Shown here: positions 42,790-55,583 of the stretch, piece by piece
How positions within the stretch are numbered: position 1 is the first letter of the stretch
How the letters are laid out: every line of letters starts with the position of its first letter
NCBI GenBank assembly: GCA_039519185.1
Contig: CM076849.1
Coordinates: forward strand, 111,233,806-111,297,805
Length of the DNA: 64,000 nucleotides
Origin: Astragalus membranaceus
Lineage: Eukaryota; Streptophyta; Magnoliopsida; Fabales; Fabaceae
Direction: 5' to 3'
The notes under the pieces: generated by a model
Told to the model about the DNA's origin: nothing
The model's input: only the letters and a program-made list of their open reading frames with translations
Databases searched by the model: none
Program-made: the position numbers and the translations under genes

Positions 42790-44335
42790 GAAAAATAAAA
42801 GAAAAAAAGAGAAAGATGAGCCAAGCAAGAATTAGCTCGCTAGGTTGAAAAACCCGAAAGGGCGGCTTAGGCAAAAAGAGCGACCCGGTGGACTGAAAAC
42901 TCGCAAAGAGCGGTCCAAGCAAAAATTAGGGTCAGAAAGGTTGGACTTAAAAAAGTAAAAGAGGCAAGCAGCGCTTCCAAAAGCTTGGATAAAAGGGTGA
43001 TCAAGGATATAAGTATGGGTGATTGGCATCAACACTCCAAAGACAAAGAGCGCTCATAAGATCTGTTGCGTCCATTTTTCTTGTTTTTTTTAGTTTCAAA
43101 GAATTCTCAGTGTACTCTTTTCAGTCGGCGCGACCTTTTGCGCGTTCGGTTTCCATATGAATAAAAAGTCCAAATTTTCCACTCGTCTGCTTGTTGTTTT
43201 ATGGTAGATGATAAATGAATTATGAAAATGTGCATAAATCAGAGCATTAAAATCGTTGCGAAACTTTTGAAAATCATGAGAAAAGAAATGATCTCTCAAT
43301 CAGGTAAATCCACAAGAATCAAACAAAAGCACTGATCGCGTCAAAACAATTCTCAAAAGGCTGAAGCATGCCCCTCGCACCATTATGGACTACCATCGTG
43401 CCTCATAACGCAAGTCCTATGATTTGGTCGAAACATCAAAAAAAAAAGAGCAAAAGAGCAATAAAACAAATAAAATCCATGCATTGCATTCATCAAACAT
43501 AGACAAAAAAATTCATGCAAGCAAAAAGAAACTCCTGCATCACATCACATTCATCCCATCAAAAAGCAATCATGGAATTTGCATTGCATGCATTTGTTCA
43601 TCTCACTTGCAGTTACAAGGACGGATAAGTACTTCGATGTTAATCCTTGCACTCAGTTCCCAGAAAATGCCCTCTTAGTTTGGAGTTCAAATGCTTTTTC
43701 AGTTCGGCGCTCAAGCGTGCATTGCAGTTTGGAGTTTAAATCGCTCTTATCAGAGTTCAGTGCTCCCTTCTGTTCATGGTCTCACATCGTGTACGAGCAA
43801 CCCGATGGACCGCAGCCCCATGTGAGGTTCAACGGAATAGTTGTATTAGCTTAAGATACAGTGGACGCCGTGCATTGATCAGTATATCAGTTCCGGAGCT
43901 GATAACGATCCCCCTGGTCGCTCGAATGACCAGAGATTCTCAGGATCTGTGCTCCTCAAAGCCACGTGCAAACTCTGATTCACAAGGGTTCGTTTACAGG
44001 TTTTAGGCAGCCTGGCATTTTACCGCTTTCTTTATCGCTTTCTTCATTTAGCGCTTTCCTTGCCTTTCGCAGTTAGCGTGCATGTTGTTAACCATTTCGT
44101 TTATTGTTTCCTCATCAACACTCCAAGTGTTGATTCAAAAGAAAAAAAAAGAAAAAAAAAAGAGAAAAGAAAAAGGAGAAAGGAGAAAAAAAAGAAGAAA
44201 CAGAAAAAGAAAATTCGGGTTTCTCCAAGTAGACAAAATTGGTATAATTCCTGAATTCTTTATTCCTATTTTATCTTCGAAATTTGTCTCGGCCAATTCA
44301 ACTTTCTTGGTAAAATCCAAATAAAGAGGGGCAGC
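42790..44335 (+). other. Element E 3' untranslated region and polypurine tract
   Basis: No gene is present. Just after the stop, at 42,828-42,930, lie two copies of a module with GCTAGGTTGAAAAACCCG and AAAGGGCGGCTTAGGC-type text. The same module occurs four times, inverted, in element H at 62,925-63,180. A purine-rich run lies at 44,130-44,215, and the polypurine tract (AAAGAGGGGCAGC) ends at 44,335. Confidence 0.75.
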
Positions 44336-47300
44336 TGTCATACCCCAATTTTGTCCGCCCAAGTCAAAACCTTTTTTTTCAAACAAGAATGGAAATAATA
44401 AGGGTAATTCATAATTTGTGTAGGTTAATGGACTTTCGCATTTATGTGTATTTGTCCCCTATCTCGCATTTTTATTTGAATTACGCGCACGCGCCAGTCG
44501 TAGCTGCGTAAGCTTCCCTTTCGCCCTTGCCATTTGGCATGCATTTTAATCTTCAAAAAGGCCATTTATGGATCGTTATTAATTTTTGGCACCCATAAAA
44601 AACATTTTTATTAATTTTTGAGAATTTTAGGGAATAAAATAGTGCATGTTTCAATATCTGCGGGCATTCAAATGAGAGCAAGTTAATTATTTTTGAACTA
44701 AACCAAGTCAAGGATGAAAAATACAATTTATTCTATCAAGGATAATTTTCGTATAATTTTTTGGAAGAAAATCCTAGTTCAAAATAATTAAAAGGCATTT
44801 TTCCCATTTTTATTGCACAAGAAAGCTGAAAAATGACCATTAAATATTCCCCGATTACTAAATGACAACTTTTATTGTCATGAATAATTAGAGGGATATT
44901 TTTATGGTGCCCAAAAATATGTGACACATTTTCAATAGGTGCACTATCATTTGCATGCCCAAAAATTCAAAATTCAAATAGAAAGTACAAAGTGTCCTCA
45001 ATAAGACAAAAGACCAAAAAGAAGAAGCAATTTCCCTCCCCATTTTTGTTGCCTTGGCCGAATTCCCTCTCTCTCTCTCTCCACAATTTCTTCCACACTC
45101 TTCTATTGTACAATTATTCCTTAAGAATATTCTTGTACTATCCTTAAATCCTACCCATTTCATACACATCCCTAATTCCTACACACTCTCATGTAGACTC
45201 ATACCCCTTTTTGTAAATGACACCATCCTCTCACACTCACTCATTCATAAGAAATTGCAAACTTACTTGAAATAGAACATCCCATTCCTATTCTACCCTT
45301 AACCCTAATTTCACCCAAGACCATATATAAGCCTACTCTCCCAAAATACAAGAACAAGTTCATTTCTTACACAAAAAACCTCTACTTCCTCCTCCCTTGG
45401 TCGAACACCATCCTCTCCCTCACCTCATCTTTTTCAATTTCTTCACTCAATCATCCATTAAAACACCTTTCCTACACTAAATCTTCCTTCCTTCTTGCAT
45501 TCCTCTCAAAGATTCACCTTCAAATTCAAGGATCAAGTTCAAAGTTGAAGATTGAAGAGTAGATTAAAGGGATTTTTGCATTCATTCATCTCATTTCCTT
45601 CCTTATTCTAGCTTGGAGTTGAGGTATACTTTAAAACCTAGCATCATCTTCCAATTTTAGCATCAAAGATGTAAATCATCACTTCATTTTGGCATCCCAT
45701 TGCATTTTAATGTCATAATGTTAGCATAGTTGTTGTTGTTGAGTGAGAGATGTATTTCAAGTATCTTGACAAACACTTTGGGAGGTTTGGGTGCTTGGAA
45801 TGTTTCTCTCCTTTAGAATAAATTGTGTGTTGTTGTTATTTCACTCATTTCTTGTTGTTTTGATGAATAAATGATTATTTGAAGCTTACTTCATTTCGAA
45901 TATTAGAGGAAAATTAGGATTTGTGTGATTGTTATGCATTTCTTTGCTTGATCATGTGAATCCTTGCCAAAAGTTTAATCTATGTTGTTCTCTTGCATTA
46001 TCTTGTGTTTCCATGAATAAAATGAGATTTAGGGTTTATGTTAGTTTCGCATGTTTCAAAGAAATTAGGGTTTATGAGATTTTTGATGAGTTGGTTGTTT
46101 AATCTTGCAATTCCTTGGAAGTGAACCTTGATTATGATGTTTATTTGGTTAAAACTTGTTGTTCTCATGAATTTGCTTGCAAATCATGTCCTATGTTGAT
46201 GATTGGCAAGAGGACTCTCACTTGTGCTTTGATGCACACTTTAAGTGTTGAGGATTGCCTAAGAGGATTCAATTTCTTTTGTGATTCCTAGTGAACAAGA
46301 ATGCAAATTTAGGTTTCCTTTCCTTACCAATTGCTTTGATTACCAAAAACAACTTATAAATCATTTTGAAATGCTCTTGGTCTTGCAAATAAGTAATTGT
46401 TTTGAAACAATTTTTGGTTTTGTGTTGACAATTTGGTAAGAGGATTTGACACCTCTGCACTTGTGCATATCCCAAGTGTCAAAGATTACCTAAAGGGATT
46501 CAACACCCTAATTGCCTAAACTTGTCAATTTAGTCTTAAGACTTGCCTATGATCTTGCATGAGGCAAATGCCCCTTTTAATTTATTCCTTCCATGTGGTT
46601 GATTGAAGAAATGTATTAGACATTGATGACATCAAAAAGATACCACATGGGTGCTTATGTCTAATGTTGATGTGAAATCCTTAGGGTTTTGCAAGTGATT
46701 CATTAGAAGTTTGATATCACTTGTGCTTTGAAATGCCTTTGCCTATTCATATATTGTGTCATAAATGCCTAGTTAGGTTCATCCCATTTCCTAGCATCTT
46801 CAATAAGATGTGCAACTTAGGTTCATTTTCTTGCCCATTCATGCATTTTTGCCAAAATGTTCAACTTGGGTTCATTCCTTGCCTATCTATGTATCGTGTC
46901 TTAATGTGTGTAGTCTAGGTCCACTTTCAATCAAAAGCTTTTTCAAGCATCAAAATCATTCCCTAAACAAGAATCAATCCAATTGCGAAAACTCTTCAAA
47001 ATCAAACTTTGTAAGTAGTCTTGCGAAGCCTTTGCTTGCATGATTATTAACAATGAGGTACTAGTGGCGATCACTTGGAGCCTTTGCTCAATTGATCATC
47101 ATGAATGCCTAATTTTCCTAAAGATTTTCACTAAATCAAAAACTTTGTTAGTAGTCTTGCGAAGCCTTTGCTTGCATGATTATTAACAATGGAGTGCTAA
47201 TGGTGGTCACTTGGAGCCTTTGCTCAATTGATCATCATAAAAGCTCAATTTTCACAATTAAACAAGATAAAAAACAAAAGCCTTTTTCTAGACAACCCAG

Positions 47301-47810
47301 AACTACGTAGCTTTGAATTCTCCATCTCATCGGAAGATACGTAGGAGCGGATACTCTCCGTCTAGCACAACAAACCCAAAACATTTTTCCTTTCAAAAAC
47401 CAAACACTTTTCCAAAATAAAACATTTTTCAAAAACAAGAACTACGTTGCTTTGAATTCTCCATCGCACTAGGAGATACGTAGGAGCGGATACTCTCCGT
47501 CAAGCGCGAAAACTAAAGATTTTTCATTAAGTCATTCATCAACAAAAGAGGTAAAAACAAAGCATTTTTCCGAATCAACTTTGCAAATCACATATTTAAT
47601 TAAGGTAACCCTTCTTTGAAGGGACGTTATGGGGTGCTAATACCTTCCCCATACGTAATTAGACCCCCGAACCCAAATCTAATGGTTCCAAAGACCATTG
47701 CTTTCCAAAAAAGGTTTTTTCGATGTTTTACCTTTAAAAAATATCGGTGGCGACTCTAAAATCCCGTTGTGAGAAGAAAAATCCCTCAAAGGATTTTTCG
47801 GGGTGCGACA
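44336..47810 (+). repeat. Right (3') LTR of element E
   Basis: The 3,475-bp LTR starts TGTCATACCCC and ends GGGTGCGACA. It contains the segments missing from the left LTR (about 44,347-44,466, about 45,875-46,385, and 47,758-47,810). A repeated motif with CTCCATCGCA..AGGAGATACGTAGGAGCGG occurs twice near 47,325 and 47,465. ORFs here mirror those of the left LTR and are not genes. Confidence 0.9.
45323..45331 (+). promoter_or_regulatory. TATA box in right LTR of element E
   Basis: ATATATAAG in the same context as 31,976 lies about 990 bp into the LTR. Confidence 0.6.
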
Positions 47811-48305
47811 GCTATCACCGCTCCTAAGCCCTAAAAAGGCGAAGTAACTACCCACAATCCCACTAGCGCGGTTAGTGGGGTAAAACTCCCTCGCTCTGCT
47901 TTTCAAGGTTTCGCTCTTTCGCTCGATCACTAACTGGTCCCACGTTCTGTCCACGTGCTTCCTCTCTCTTGCCTTCCAAGCAAGCTTGCCTTACCTCGGC
48001 CATTTAGTTCCTCAGCTGACCCTTGTCTTTTGTCTGAAATCATGAACCTAGGCACCCGAGCCATCATGGCCGTGGTACTCTATAGGCTGAGACTTTACTC
48101 TCCCTCGGCCTCGTTTACTATCCCTCGGGCTTACCCCTTCCTCGGGGAGTTTACGTTGTGATTTTCCCCGAGGCCCTCTCTTGAGTACAATCTTTCAGCA
48201 AACATCTCTTATGATTTTGTCTAATTGCTTGCCTCAGCACCCTGGTCCTTTTTCTCTCTTCTCTCAGCCCTCGGCCCACGACTTAGTTATTTTTGGGTGT
48301 TAACA
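47811..48305 (-). repeat. Element C 5' LTR, part 2
   Basis: This continues the LTR cut by element E. On the minus strand it begins TGTTAACACCC at 48,305. Its plus strand is rich in CCTCGGC and CTCCCTCGG. The flank CACGC (48,306-48,310) would be the right copy of element C's TSD. The other copy is outside the window. Confidence 0.7.
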
Positions 48306-48459
48306 CACGCCAAGGGTTAACTCTTGTTAATTCACAAAACCCCCAACTTTCCTACTAATCGAACAAAATTAGCGTCTGTTTTATCTTTATTTCTATTCCT
48401 ACTATGAAATCCTGAAAACCCTTCATATTTTCTACGGAATATAAATAAAGAGGGGCAGC
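48306..48459 (+). mobile_element. Element F: 3' internal end with polypurine tract
   Basis: This 154-bp piece matches, in inverted orientation, the 3' end of element G at 53,992-54,145. It ends with AAATAAAGAGGGGCAGC, a polypurine tract like that of element E. It is cut on the left by element C. No coding sequence remains. Confidence 0.75.
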
Positions 48460-48536
48460 TGTTATACCCCAATTTTGTCCACTCTCTTTTTTTACTACGA
48501 TCATTTTTGTTTTTACTAGTTCGCGGGTCCTAAAGC
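48460..48536 (+). repeat. Element F LTR, first 77 bp
   Basis: TGTTATACCCCAATTTTGTCC opens the LTR and is matched by the inverted start of element G's LTR at 53,991. After about 70 bp the text changes to the end of an LTR in the opposite orientation, so element G appears to have inserted here. Confidence 0.7.
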
Positions 48537-49362
48537 TGTAGCGACCGAAAAATCCAGGAAAGGATTCTTCGAAGATTCTAATGAAGCCACCACCGAAGTT
48601 TAGTCTAAGGGAAAACATTGGAAAATCCCTTGGGTTCGGATAAGGGTCCTTGAAACCAGATTTGGGTTCGGGAGTCGGTTTTGCATGGGGAAGGTGTTAG
48701 CACCCCCACGACATTCTTCCTAAGGATGGTTACCTTCTATATAGTTGTGTAAACGGAATGTTAGTTCTAAAAATGTTTATTTTACCCTTTTATGAAAAAG
48801 AGAAAGACTTAATAAAATTATTTATTTTTTGTGCTTGACAGGAGTGGGCTCCCGTTCCTACGTATCTCCAGGTGCGATGGAGAAATCAAAGCTACGTAGT
48901 TATTTGGTAGAAAAAGTTTGTTTGTGTTTTTTAATTTGGGGATTTTAGGACTTTTGATCCATACAGTTCATTCATCCTAAAACGATGACTAACCCAGTCG
49001 TACGACCAACTTAATCCCCTATTTTTGAAAATAAGATTTTTGTTTTCTTCGAAAGAAAATGGTTTGTGTATGGAGTGATTTGATTTTTTTTGAATAGGGA
49101 TTTTAGGACTCTGGAGCCGTTCGGTTCATTCATCCTAAAATGATGACTATCCCGGTCGTACGACCGACTTAATCCCGACTAACCCGATTGTACAATCGAC
49201 TTAATCTCCTTTTTTGAAAATTTGATTTTTTTGAAAACAAAGGAAAAAGAGATTTGTATGTTTGTATTTTTTGGTTTGACATTTTTTATTTTTAATAGGT
49301 ATTTTAGGACTCTTGAGCCGTACGGCTCATTCATCCTAAAACGATGACTAACCCGGTCGTAC

Positions 49363-51930
49363 TGTAACACCCCAAAAATATTTATTTGGTTGTGTAATTA
49401 ATTATATGAGGTTATGTGATAGGAATAATATTTATTTAGTTATTTATGTGTTTATTTGTTTGAGTAATTATTTATTTGTTAATTAATTGGAGGTTTTAGG
49501 TGATAGAAGAATAGAATGATATATGTGGGCCTTATTGGGTTTAGGATTAATTAAATAGGATGTGAGTGGTATAAGTAATAATATGGTGTTTAGTAATTAA
49601 ATTGGGTAGTGGAAGGAGGCCCGTGATTCAAGAGCCCATGACTTAAGTGAGAATATAAAAGGCTAAAATTTGGGTAAGTGCTCATTTTTTCCACCCAAAA
49701 CAAAAGAAAAGAAAAGAATAGAGAGAGAGAGAAGAAAGAAAGGAGTGTGCGACGGCCAGCAAGGGAGGAGAGGGAGAAATCGTGGAGGCACCAAGAAAGG
49801 AGGAAGCTAGTGGTGGTTCTTGGTGGTTGCTTGGAGCTTGGCTTGGGTTCTTCATTTTTTAAGGTTAGGGGGTTCTTCTTTCCATTCTTAATAGCTTATG
49901 TGATGAGTATCGTATAGGGTTAGGTTTTAGAGTGAATTTCTTGAATGAATTGTGTATTATGATGTTGTTGTTATGCAAAAATTCGTATGTGTTGGAAATA
50001 TGTTTGTTTTGGTGTTGAATTGTACACAATAGGAATTGCGCATGCCCATTGTTTGGTATTATGATTGAATGAATTCTTGGTGAAAAACGTGATGGTTAGC
50101 ATTCATATTGATAATAGGTGTTGGGGATTTAATTTGGTATTTTTATGTTGAGAGGAACTCAAAAATTGATGGAGCCTTAGGCGCCCTAGGTGTGTGTGTG
50201 TTGCTGGAAGATTCTGCACCTAGGCGCCTTGTGCCATGGGCGCCAAGGGCCCCAACTTTCTGGTAATTGTTTTGCCAATTTTGGCTTTTGGTTTTCATGT
50301 CCAAGTTAAATGGCTCGTGTAAAATGATTTTGACCGTCAAATGAGTTGTTCCCTGTGCCTGGGCGCCAAGGGCGCCTAAGTCTGGCTGCCCGTGTTGCGT
50401 TCCTAAGTTGTGTTTCGGTGTAGTTATGTTGCCTGGATGTCATTTGTGCTGAGTTTTTGGTCGTTAAGTTGCGTATTCTGAAATGTCACTGGGATCCCCT
50501 CCCTTGGGCGCCAATGTTGCTGCCTGCGCCAGTTTTTGTGTTGCTGCCTGTGTCGAAGTGCTGAGACAGAAGCTGTCGAATTTGTTGAGACAGAAGCTGT
50601 CGAAGCTACTGAGACAGAAGCTGTCGAATTTGTTGAGACAGAAGCTGTCGAAGTGCTGAGACAGAAGCTGTCGAATTTGTTGAGACAGAAGCTGTCGAAG
50701 CTACTGAGACAGAAGCTGTCGAATTTGTTGAGACAGAAGCTGTCGAAGCTACTGAGACATAAGCTGTCGAATTTGTTGAGACAGAAGCTGTCGAATTTGT
50801 TGAGACAGAAGCTGTCGAAATTGCTGAGATAGAAGCTGTCGAATTTACTGTGTCTCATTTTTCCCCCTATTCTGTTTTCGACGTATCTTTTGACTCGGGT
50901 GTCCGTTTTAAGTGCTTCAAAATGCGTTTCGAAGCTAATTCCGATGTCTTCTTAAATATCCTGGTCTTAGGCAAAAATGGATTATTTTCCTGATGGTTGT
51001 GGACTGAAGTTGTTCAAGGTGTCTAATTGCAATTTTTATTCACTTTCTCCTATTCCGTGTCAATGTCCTAAACCGGTTTAATTAAATTGGTACTGATTTT
51101 ATTGATGAGTTTTATTGGTGAGTTTATTTGGTGAGTTATTTGGTGAGTTTATTGGTGAGTTTATATGGTGAGTTGATTAAATGGTGAATTGGTGAATTGT
51201 GTGGTGTGTTGTGGTGCATTGTCATGGCGTCTCATGAACCATGTGCATTATCGGTGAGCAGAGGCTTCGGCCTAATTTTATTTGGTGAGCAGAGGCTTCG
51301 GCCTAATTGTATTTGGTGACGGATCCGACATGCATGTGCCCGTGGAGTTTGGGTTGCATTTCATGCATAACCATATATCTTGTAACGTTGTTTGGAGATT
51401 GTAATTTTGATGTGGTTGCTGCCATTGTTGTGAATCGGTGTGCCTAGTTACTTTCCTATGCAGTGCTTATTCCATATGTTATTAATTATGAAAAGAGACT
51501 CACCCTACTGCTTTTATGTTGCTTCTCATGTCGGCAACGTGCAGGTGATAGCGAGTGAAGGTTATCCTCGTACCTTCTTCTAGTAGGATGTGTCATGCTC
51601 TGATACGTACCACCGGGGGGCGTCTTATGTTCACTTGTCATTTTATTTGATGTTGTTAGACTGCTATTTTGTGATGTATTGGATTACGTTCGAACTTGTT
51701 GTTATTCCGCTGTGATGGTGATTATATTCTATTGATGTAAACTAAACAGGAGATTTGTGGGCTTGCCCTTTGACTGTGTGCTATGTATCGTGCTGTTATT
51801 TTGCTGAAGTATATCAATTCAAGTTGTTGGTTTAAATGGAGTTAAGTGTAGCACTCTCTTGTGATTGTTTTAAAAAGAAAAAGAAACTCTGATTTTATTA
51901 AATAGTAATTAATTAGAAGGGGGTGTTACA
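49363..51930 (+). mobile_element. Solo LTR in element G's LTR
   Basis: A 2,568-bp segment with ends TGTAACACCCC and GGGTGTTACA is flanked by the perfect 5-bp duplication CGTAC (49,358-49,362 and 51,931-51,935). There is no internal domain. It is related in layout to the LTRs of elements A and B, with similar ends, GGCGCC near-palindromes (50,175-50,390 and 50,508) and a GAGGCTTCGGCC block in direct repeat. It is plus-oriented by comparison with element A. It contains the 24-bp array at 50,553-50,850. Confidence 0.9.
50553..50850. repeat. 24-bp tandem repeat array
   Basis: About 12 copies of GAGACAGAAGCTGTCGAA plus a 6-base variable tail are present. Two tail types (TTTGTT and GCTACT, with rare GTGCT) largely alternate, giving a 48-bp higher order. 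Each unit contains the inverted pair ACAG-AAG-CTGT. ORFs on both strands stay open because 24 is a multiple of three. Confidence 0.92.
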
Positions 51931-53991
51931 CGTACGACCGACTTAATCCCGACCACCCGATTGTACAATCGACTTAATCCCCTAAAAACATGAATATACG
52001 AGGTGGGTTGTAATAAAGAAGATAGGAGGGTATAATTAACAGCGAATGGCTGTATTATTAAAAGGGGTGTGTTTAGCAGAAAGGGAGTTGTATTATTAAT
52101 ACTGGGGGTGCGTTTAGCAGTAACCCAGTTCAAGTTTTGGGGTTTACTGACCTGCGAATTCTGGGCTTCCAAAGGGAGTGTATAACTTAAAACGCACGGT
52201 GTAAATAACATTTTGAATTAAAATTAAAAATTAAATTTAAAATAAAATGGGAGAGAGTATAAAAGGGAAGCTAAGGTTTTTAGAAGACCTAATTTCACTC
52301 TCTTCTCCAGCTGCGTCGCAGCTTTCTAACAAAGAGAGAGTGCAAAATTTTAGTGAGAGAGAGAGAGAGGAAATTGCGCGATGAGAGAGAGGAAATTGCG
52401 AGCAGAAAGAAAGAGAAAAGAAGAGGAAGAAGACCGAGAGAGAGAGAGGGATGACGCGGTGATTCACGGCCAGGCATGCAGAAACGTCGCCGACCGTCCA
52501 CGGAATGGCTGGCAGCGACGGTGCCAGTGGGAACGACGATGTTACAATGGTTTACGGTGACAGAACTCAAACGACACAGGGACGGTGCGACAGTGGGGTT
52601 GACGACGACGTGGAGGAGCACGGCGGCCACGTCTGACGGCGATGACCACCACCGGTGGTGGCGGTCAGAATCAGGGTATGTTTTTCTCTATTTTTTTTAC
52701 GTATCCTGTCTTCTTCCTCTTCTTCTACTTTCCGATTCCTCTTTTTTTTTTGCTACTGGTTCTCTTGCTGGTCTGTTTTTTTGAAAGGGAGATTTCTAAA
52801 GAACTCAAATTTTGTAATGAAGACAAACGTTTCAAATATTCTGCTAATTTCATTGTTTGAACAGATTAATTCTATTAACTAAAACTATTGCTTAATTACT
52901 TACTGATTTCGTTTTTTAGAACCAACTAATTATAAACCCTACTTTTTTTAACCATATTCTGTTCACGATCTTAGCTTATTGACAGTATTAACTTGTTCAC
53001 ATATTTTTTAAAAAAAGGACCGAAAATATTCACAATACTGATATCCCTAACAAGAAAAACGTACACTGAACCTACTACAGTTTTATATCTACTCCTACTA
53101 ATGACATTAAAATAAAATGACTTTTAAAAGAAAATTGACTTGACCAACCTTTTTTCCAGGCTCAGAACTTCTCCTTTTTGCTGCTCTGCTACTGTTGTTA
53201 TTATTGTTGTTCACTGCTGCTCGTTTGACTGCTACTACTTCTGTTTCTGAAATTTTTGGTGTTTTGTGATTAGGGTTTCAGTGTGAAGCACTAATTTTTT
53301 TTCAGCAATTTCTGAACGTTTTTTTGCCGTCCCTATTGTGTGAAATTTATTTTGCTTTTATAGGCAAATTTTAGGGTTTTAGGATTGAATTACTGATTCT
53401 AATCAATCCTTTATTTCTTGTCTCAGATCCTTGAAGACTTGTTCAGCAAGCTCAAGGCATTGGGATTAGGGTTAGAAAGCTTGCTCTCTAAGGAGAATGG
53501 AGTTGGGCTGAAGCTGGTGCTCTTATTTTTTTGTTTATTTTTGTTTTCTATTTTTTGTGTAATTTTTATTAGCATTTTTTTTTGTATTTTTGGACTATGG
53601 ACAAATTTTATTAATTTATAATATTATAAATTAATTTTTGTATATTTATTTTTTATTTTTTATGGCTTTTTTGATTAAATGGAAAAAGATAAAGGACTAA
53701 ATTGGACCCTACTTAAACAAAAAGACTAAACATGCCCAATTACAACAAATTACTAAAGTCAGGCCCAATTAGAACAAGTTACTAATCATGAAAGCATATA
53801 CCCAATTAGTCGAAAAGGTATCTCGGCCAATCGAACAAAATACTAAGTGTCGACCCACTCAATGAAAACTTCGTCTACAAGTCTAAAAATTAATATTGCG
53901 GTGATTGGACCCGCAACTCATGACACACGAACTAGTGAAAAGAAAAATGATCGTAGTAAAAAAAGAGAGGGGACAAAATTGGGGTATAACA

Positions 53992-54680
53992 GCTGCCCTT
54001 CTTTATTTATATTCCCTAGAAAAAATGAAGGGTTTTCAGAATTTCATAGTAGGAATAGTAGTAAAGATAAAATAGACGCCAATTTGGTTCGATTAGTAGG
54101 AAAGTTGGGGGTTTTGTGAATTAACAAGAGTTAACGCTTGGCGTGTTAATGAAAAAGCAATAAAGAAGGATCACTGGGGATCTGAAGGATCGATTGGTCT
54201 GAAGGACTGATTAGTCTGAAGGATCGATGCCTTTAAGTGTTGCGTAGTGATGGTCTTCTGGATGTACATCCAGTTTGGTAGTCATGAAGCCTCACCTAGA
54301 GTTTGATTCCTTTTGATGATGCTATCACTCCTAATAGTTTACCTATTGTTGGGATTGGCATTCTTAAATGGGGTGATTGGCTCTAGGAACCTTATTTAGG
54401 ACTTTGTAGAGCTACCCCAGAAAGGTTTACTTAATAGAAAAATCATAGATCTTTTGATCCTAAGGAATCCCTCGCATTTGAATGAACAATCATGCATATG
54501 ATTTTTATTTATTCAAAAAACCATGTCAATAATCATGCAATTTTCCTTCCATTCATTAAAAATCAGTGCGAGTATCATGCATTTCCTCGCATAAAAAAAG
54601 CAATTTTTAGCCATATAACATAAGCATCTCATTTATCATGCACCACCATTCATTCATAATCATTCACAAAAAATCATCAT
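53992..54680 (-). mobile_element. Element G 3' untranslated region
   Basis: It begins with the polypurine tract (minus strand AAATAAAGAAGGGCAGC) next to the LTR. The first about 154 bp match element F inverted. Short repeats of GAAGGATCGAT and GGTCTGAAGGA lie at 54,165-54,230. There is no gene. It is cut at 54,680 by element H. Confidence 0.7.
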
Positions 54681-55583
54681 TGTCGTGACCGGGATCCCGA
54701 CGTAGACGTCCCAAAAATTGATATTTCAGGGAGTCGCCACCCAATTTATTAAATAGGGAAAATTGAGAAAAACCTACCTTAAAATTATTGGTCTGCGTAA
54801 AGTAGGTTGGATTCGGGAGTTGGTTATGCATAGGGAAGGGCGAAAACTTAATTCCACTACACCCCTAGTACATCCGTCCTAAGACAGTTACCCTAAATCT
54901 GGTTGTGCAAATATAAATTACGAATTTATTTGTTTTACCCAAAAATAAAATAGTAGAAAATAATAAGGACTAATTTAGAAAAGTTTAATTTTGACTTGAC
55001 GGGGAAGCCCCGCTCCTACGTATCCTCCGGTGCAATGAGGAACTCAACAGTCACGTAGTTCTTCCTGCAAAAGTTTGTTGGTTGGTTGATTTTATTTTTT
55101 GAAAGGGCTTTAAGACCAAAGCCGTACAGCTAAAGTCCCTTAAACCGGGATCGACAAGATGTACATCTCAGTCAGACCCATTTTTTAGTTTTTTAGGAAA
55201 ATAGGTGTTAAAGAAAAAAAATGGTTATTTATTGGGAAAAGAATTAATTTAGCTTGACGGGGAAGCCTCGCTCCTACGTATCTCCGAAGCGGAGAATCAA
55301 AGGCCACGTAGTTCTTCTAAAAACTATTTGTTTGTTGATTTGCTTCTAATTTTTGAAAGGGGTTTAAGATCAAAGCCGTACGGCTAAAGTCTCTTAAACC
55401 GAGTTTGACAAGATGTACATCTCAATCAAACCCATTTTTTAGTAGTTTAATAGGAGAATAGCGCCACAAATTTTCTCTTAAAATAATTAAAACAAAAAAT
55501 AAATAAATATATAAAGTAAAAAACAAAAGGAAAGAGTCACATGAATGACAATTGACAAGGGGAGGGGGCGCTAGCTTTCAAAG

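Larger units (their letters stand above)
31108..47810 (+). mobile_element. Element E: Tat/Ogre-type Ty3/gypsy retrotransposon
   Basis: This plus-strand element carries gag-protease (35,220-38,225), a G-patch segment (to 38,765), a probable intron (38,766-38,944), and RT, RNase H, second RNase H and integrase (39,553-42,789). LTRs lie at 31,108-33,870 and 44,336-47,810, with the polypurine tract just before 44,336. Flanking bases CCTAT (31,103-31,107) and GCTAT (47,811-47,815) are an imperfect TSD. The two RNase H domains, the long 3' untranslated region and the intron are marks of the Tat/Ogre lineage. The polymerase is open, but gag has a stop, the protease end is shifted, a MITE sits in pol and the left LTR is incomplete, so the copy is defective. 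Confidence 0.9.
48537..53991 (-). repeat. Element G 3' LTR (Tat/Ogre type), interrupted by a solo LTR
   Basis: On the minus strand the LTR starts TGTTATACCCC at 53,991 and ends GGTCGCTACA at 48,537. Without the nested solo LTR it is about 2.9 kb. Near 48,840-48,900 it has the inverted counterpart of element E's AGGAGATACGTAGG motif, which supports the orientation. Three to four diverged repeats of about 160 bp carry CCTAAAACGATGACTAACCC and the palindrome GGTCGTACGACC (48,975-49,360 and 51,931-51,980). The GC-rich stretch 52,440-52,680 gives overlapping small ORFs that I do not consider genes. Confidence 0.75.

Noticed and set aside
50536..50858. 98-aa plus and 144-aa minus ORFs over the 24-bp array
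   Set aside because: 24 is a multiple of three, so frames stay open automatically. The context is a solo LTR.
52257..52784. Plus-strand TATAAAAGG followed by a GC-rich ORF, a possible host gene start
   Set aside because: It lies inside element G's LTR, whose own orientation is minus. The ORF is low-complexity and overlaps equally open frames on the other strand. An antisense promoter is possible but unsupported.
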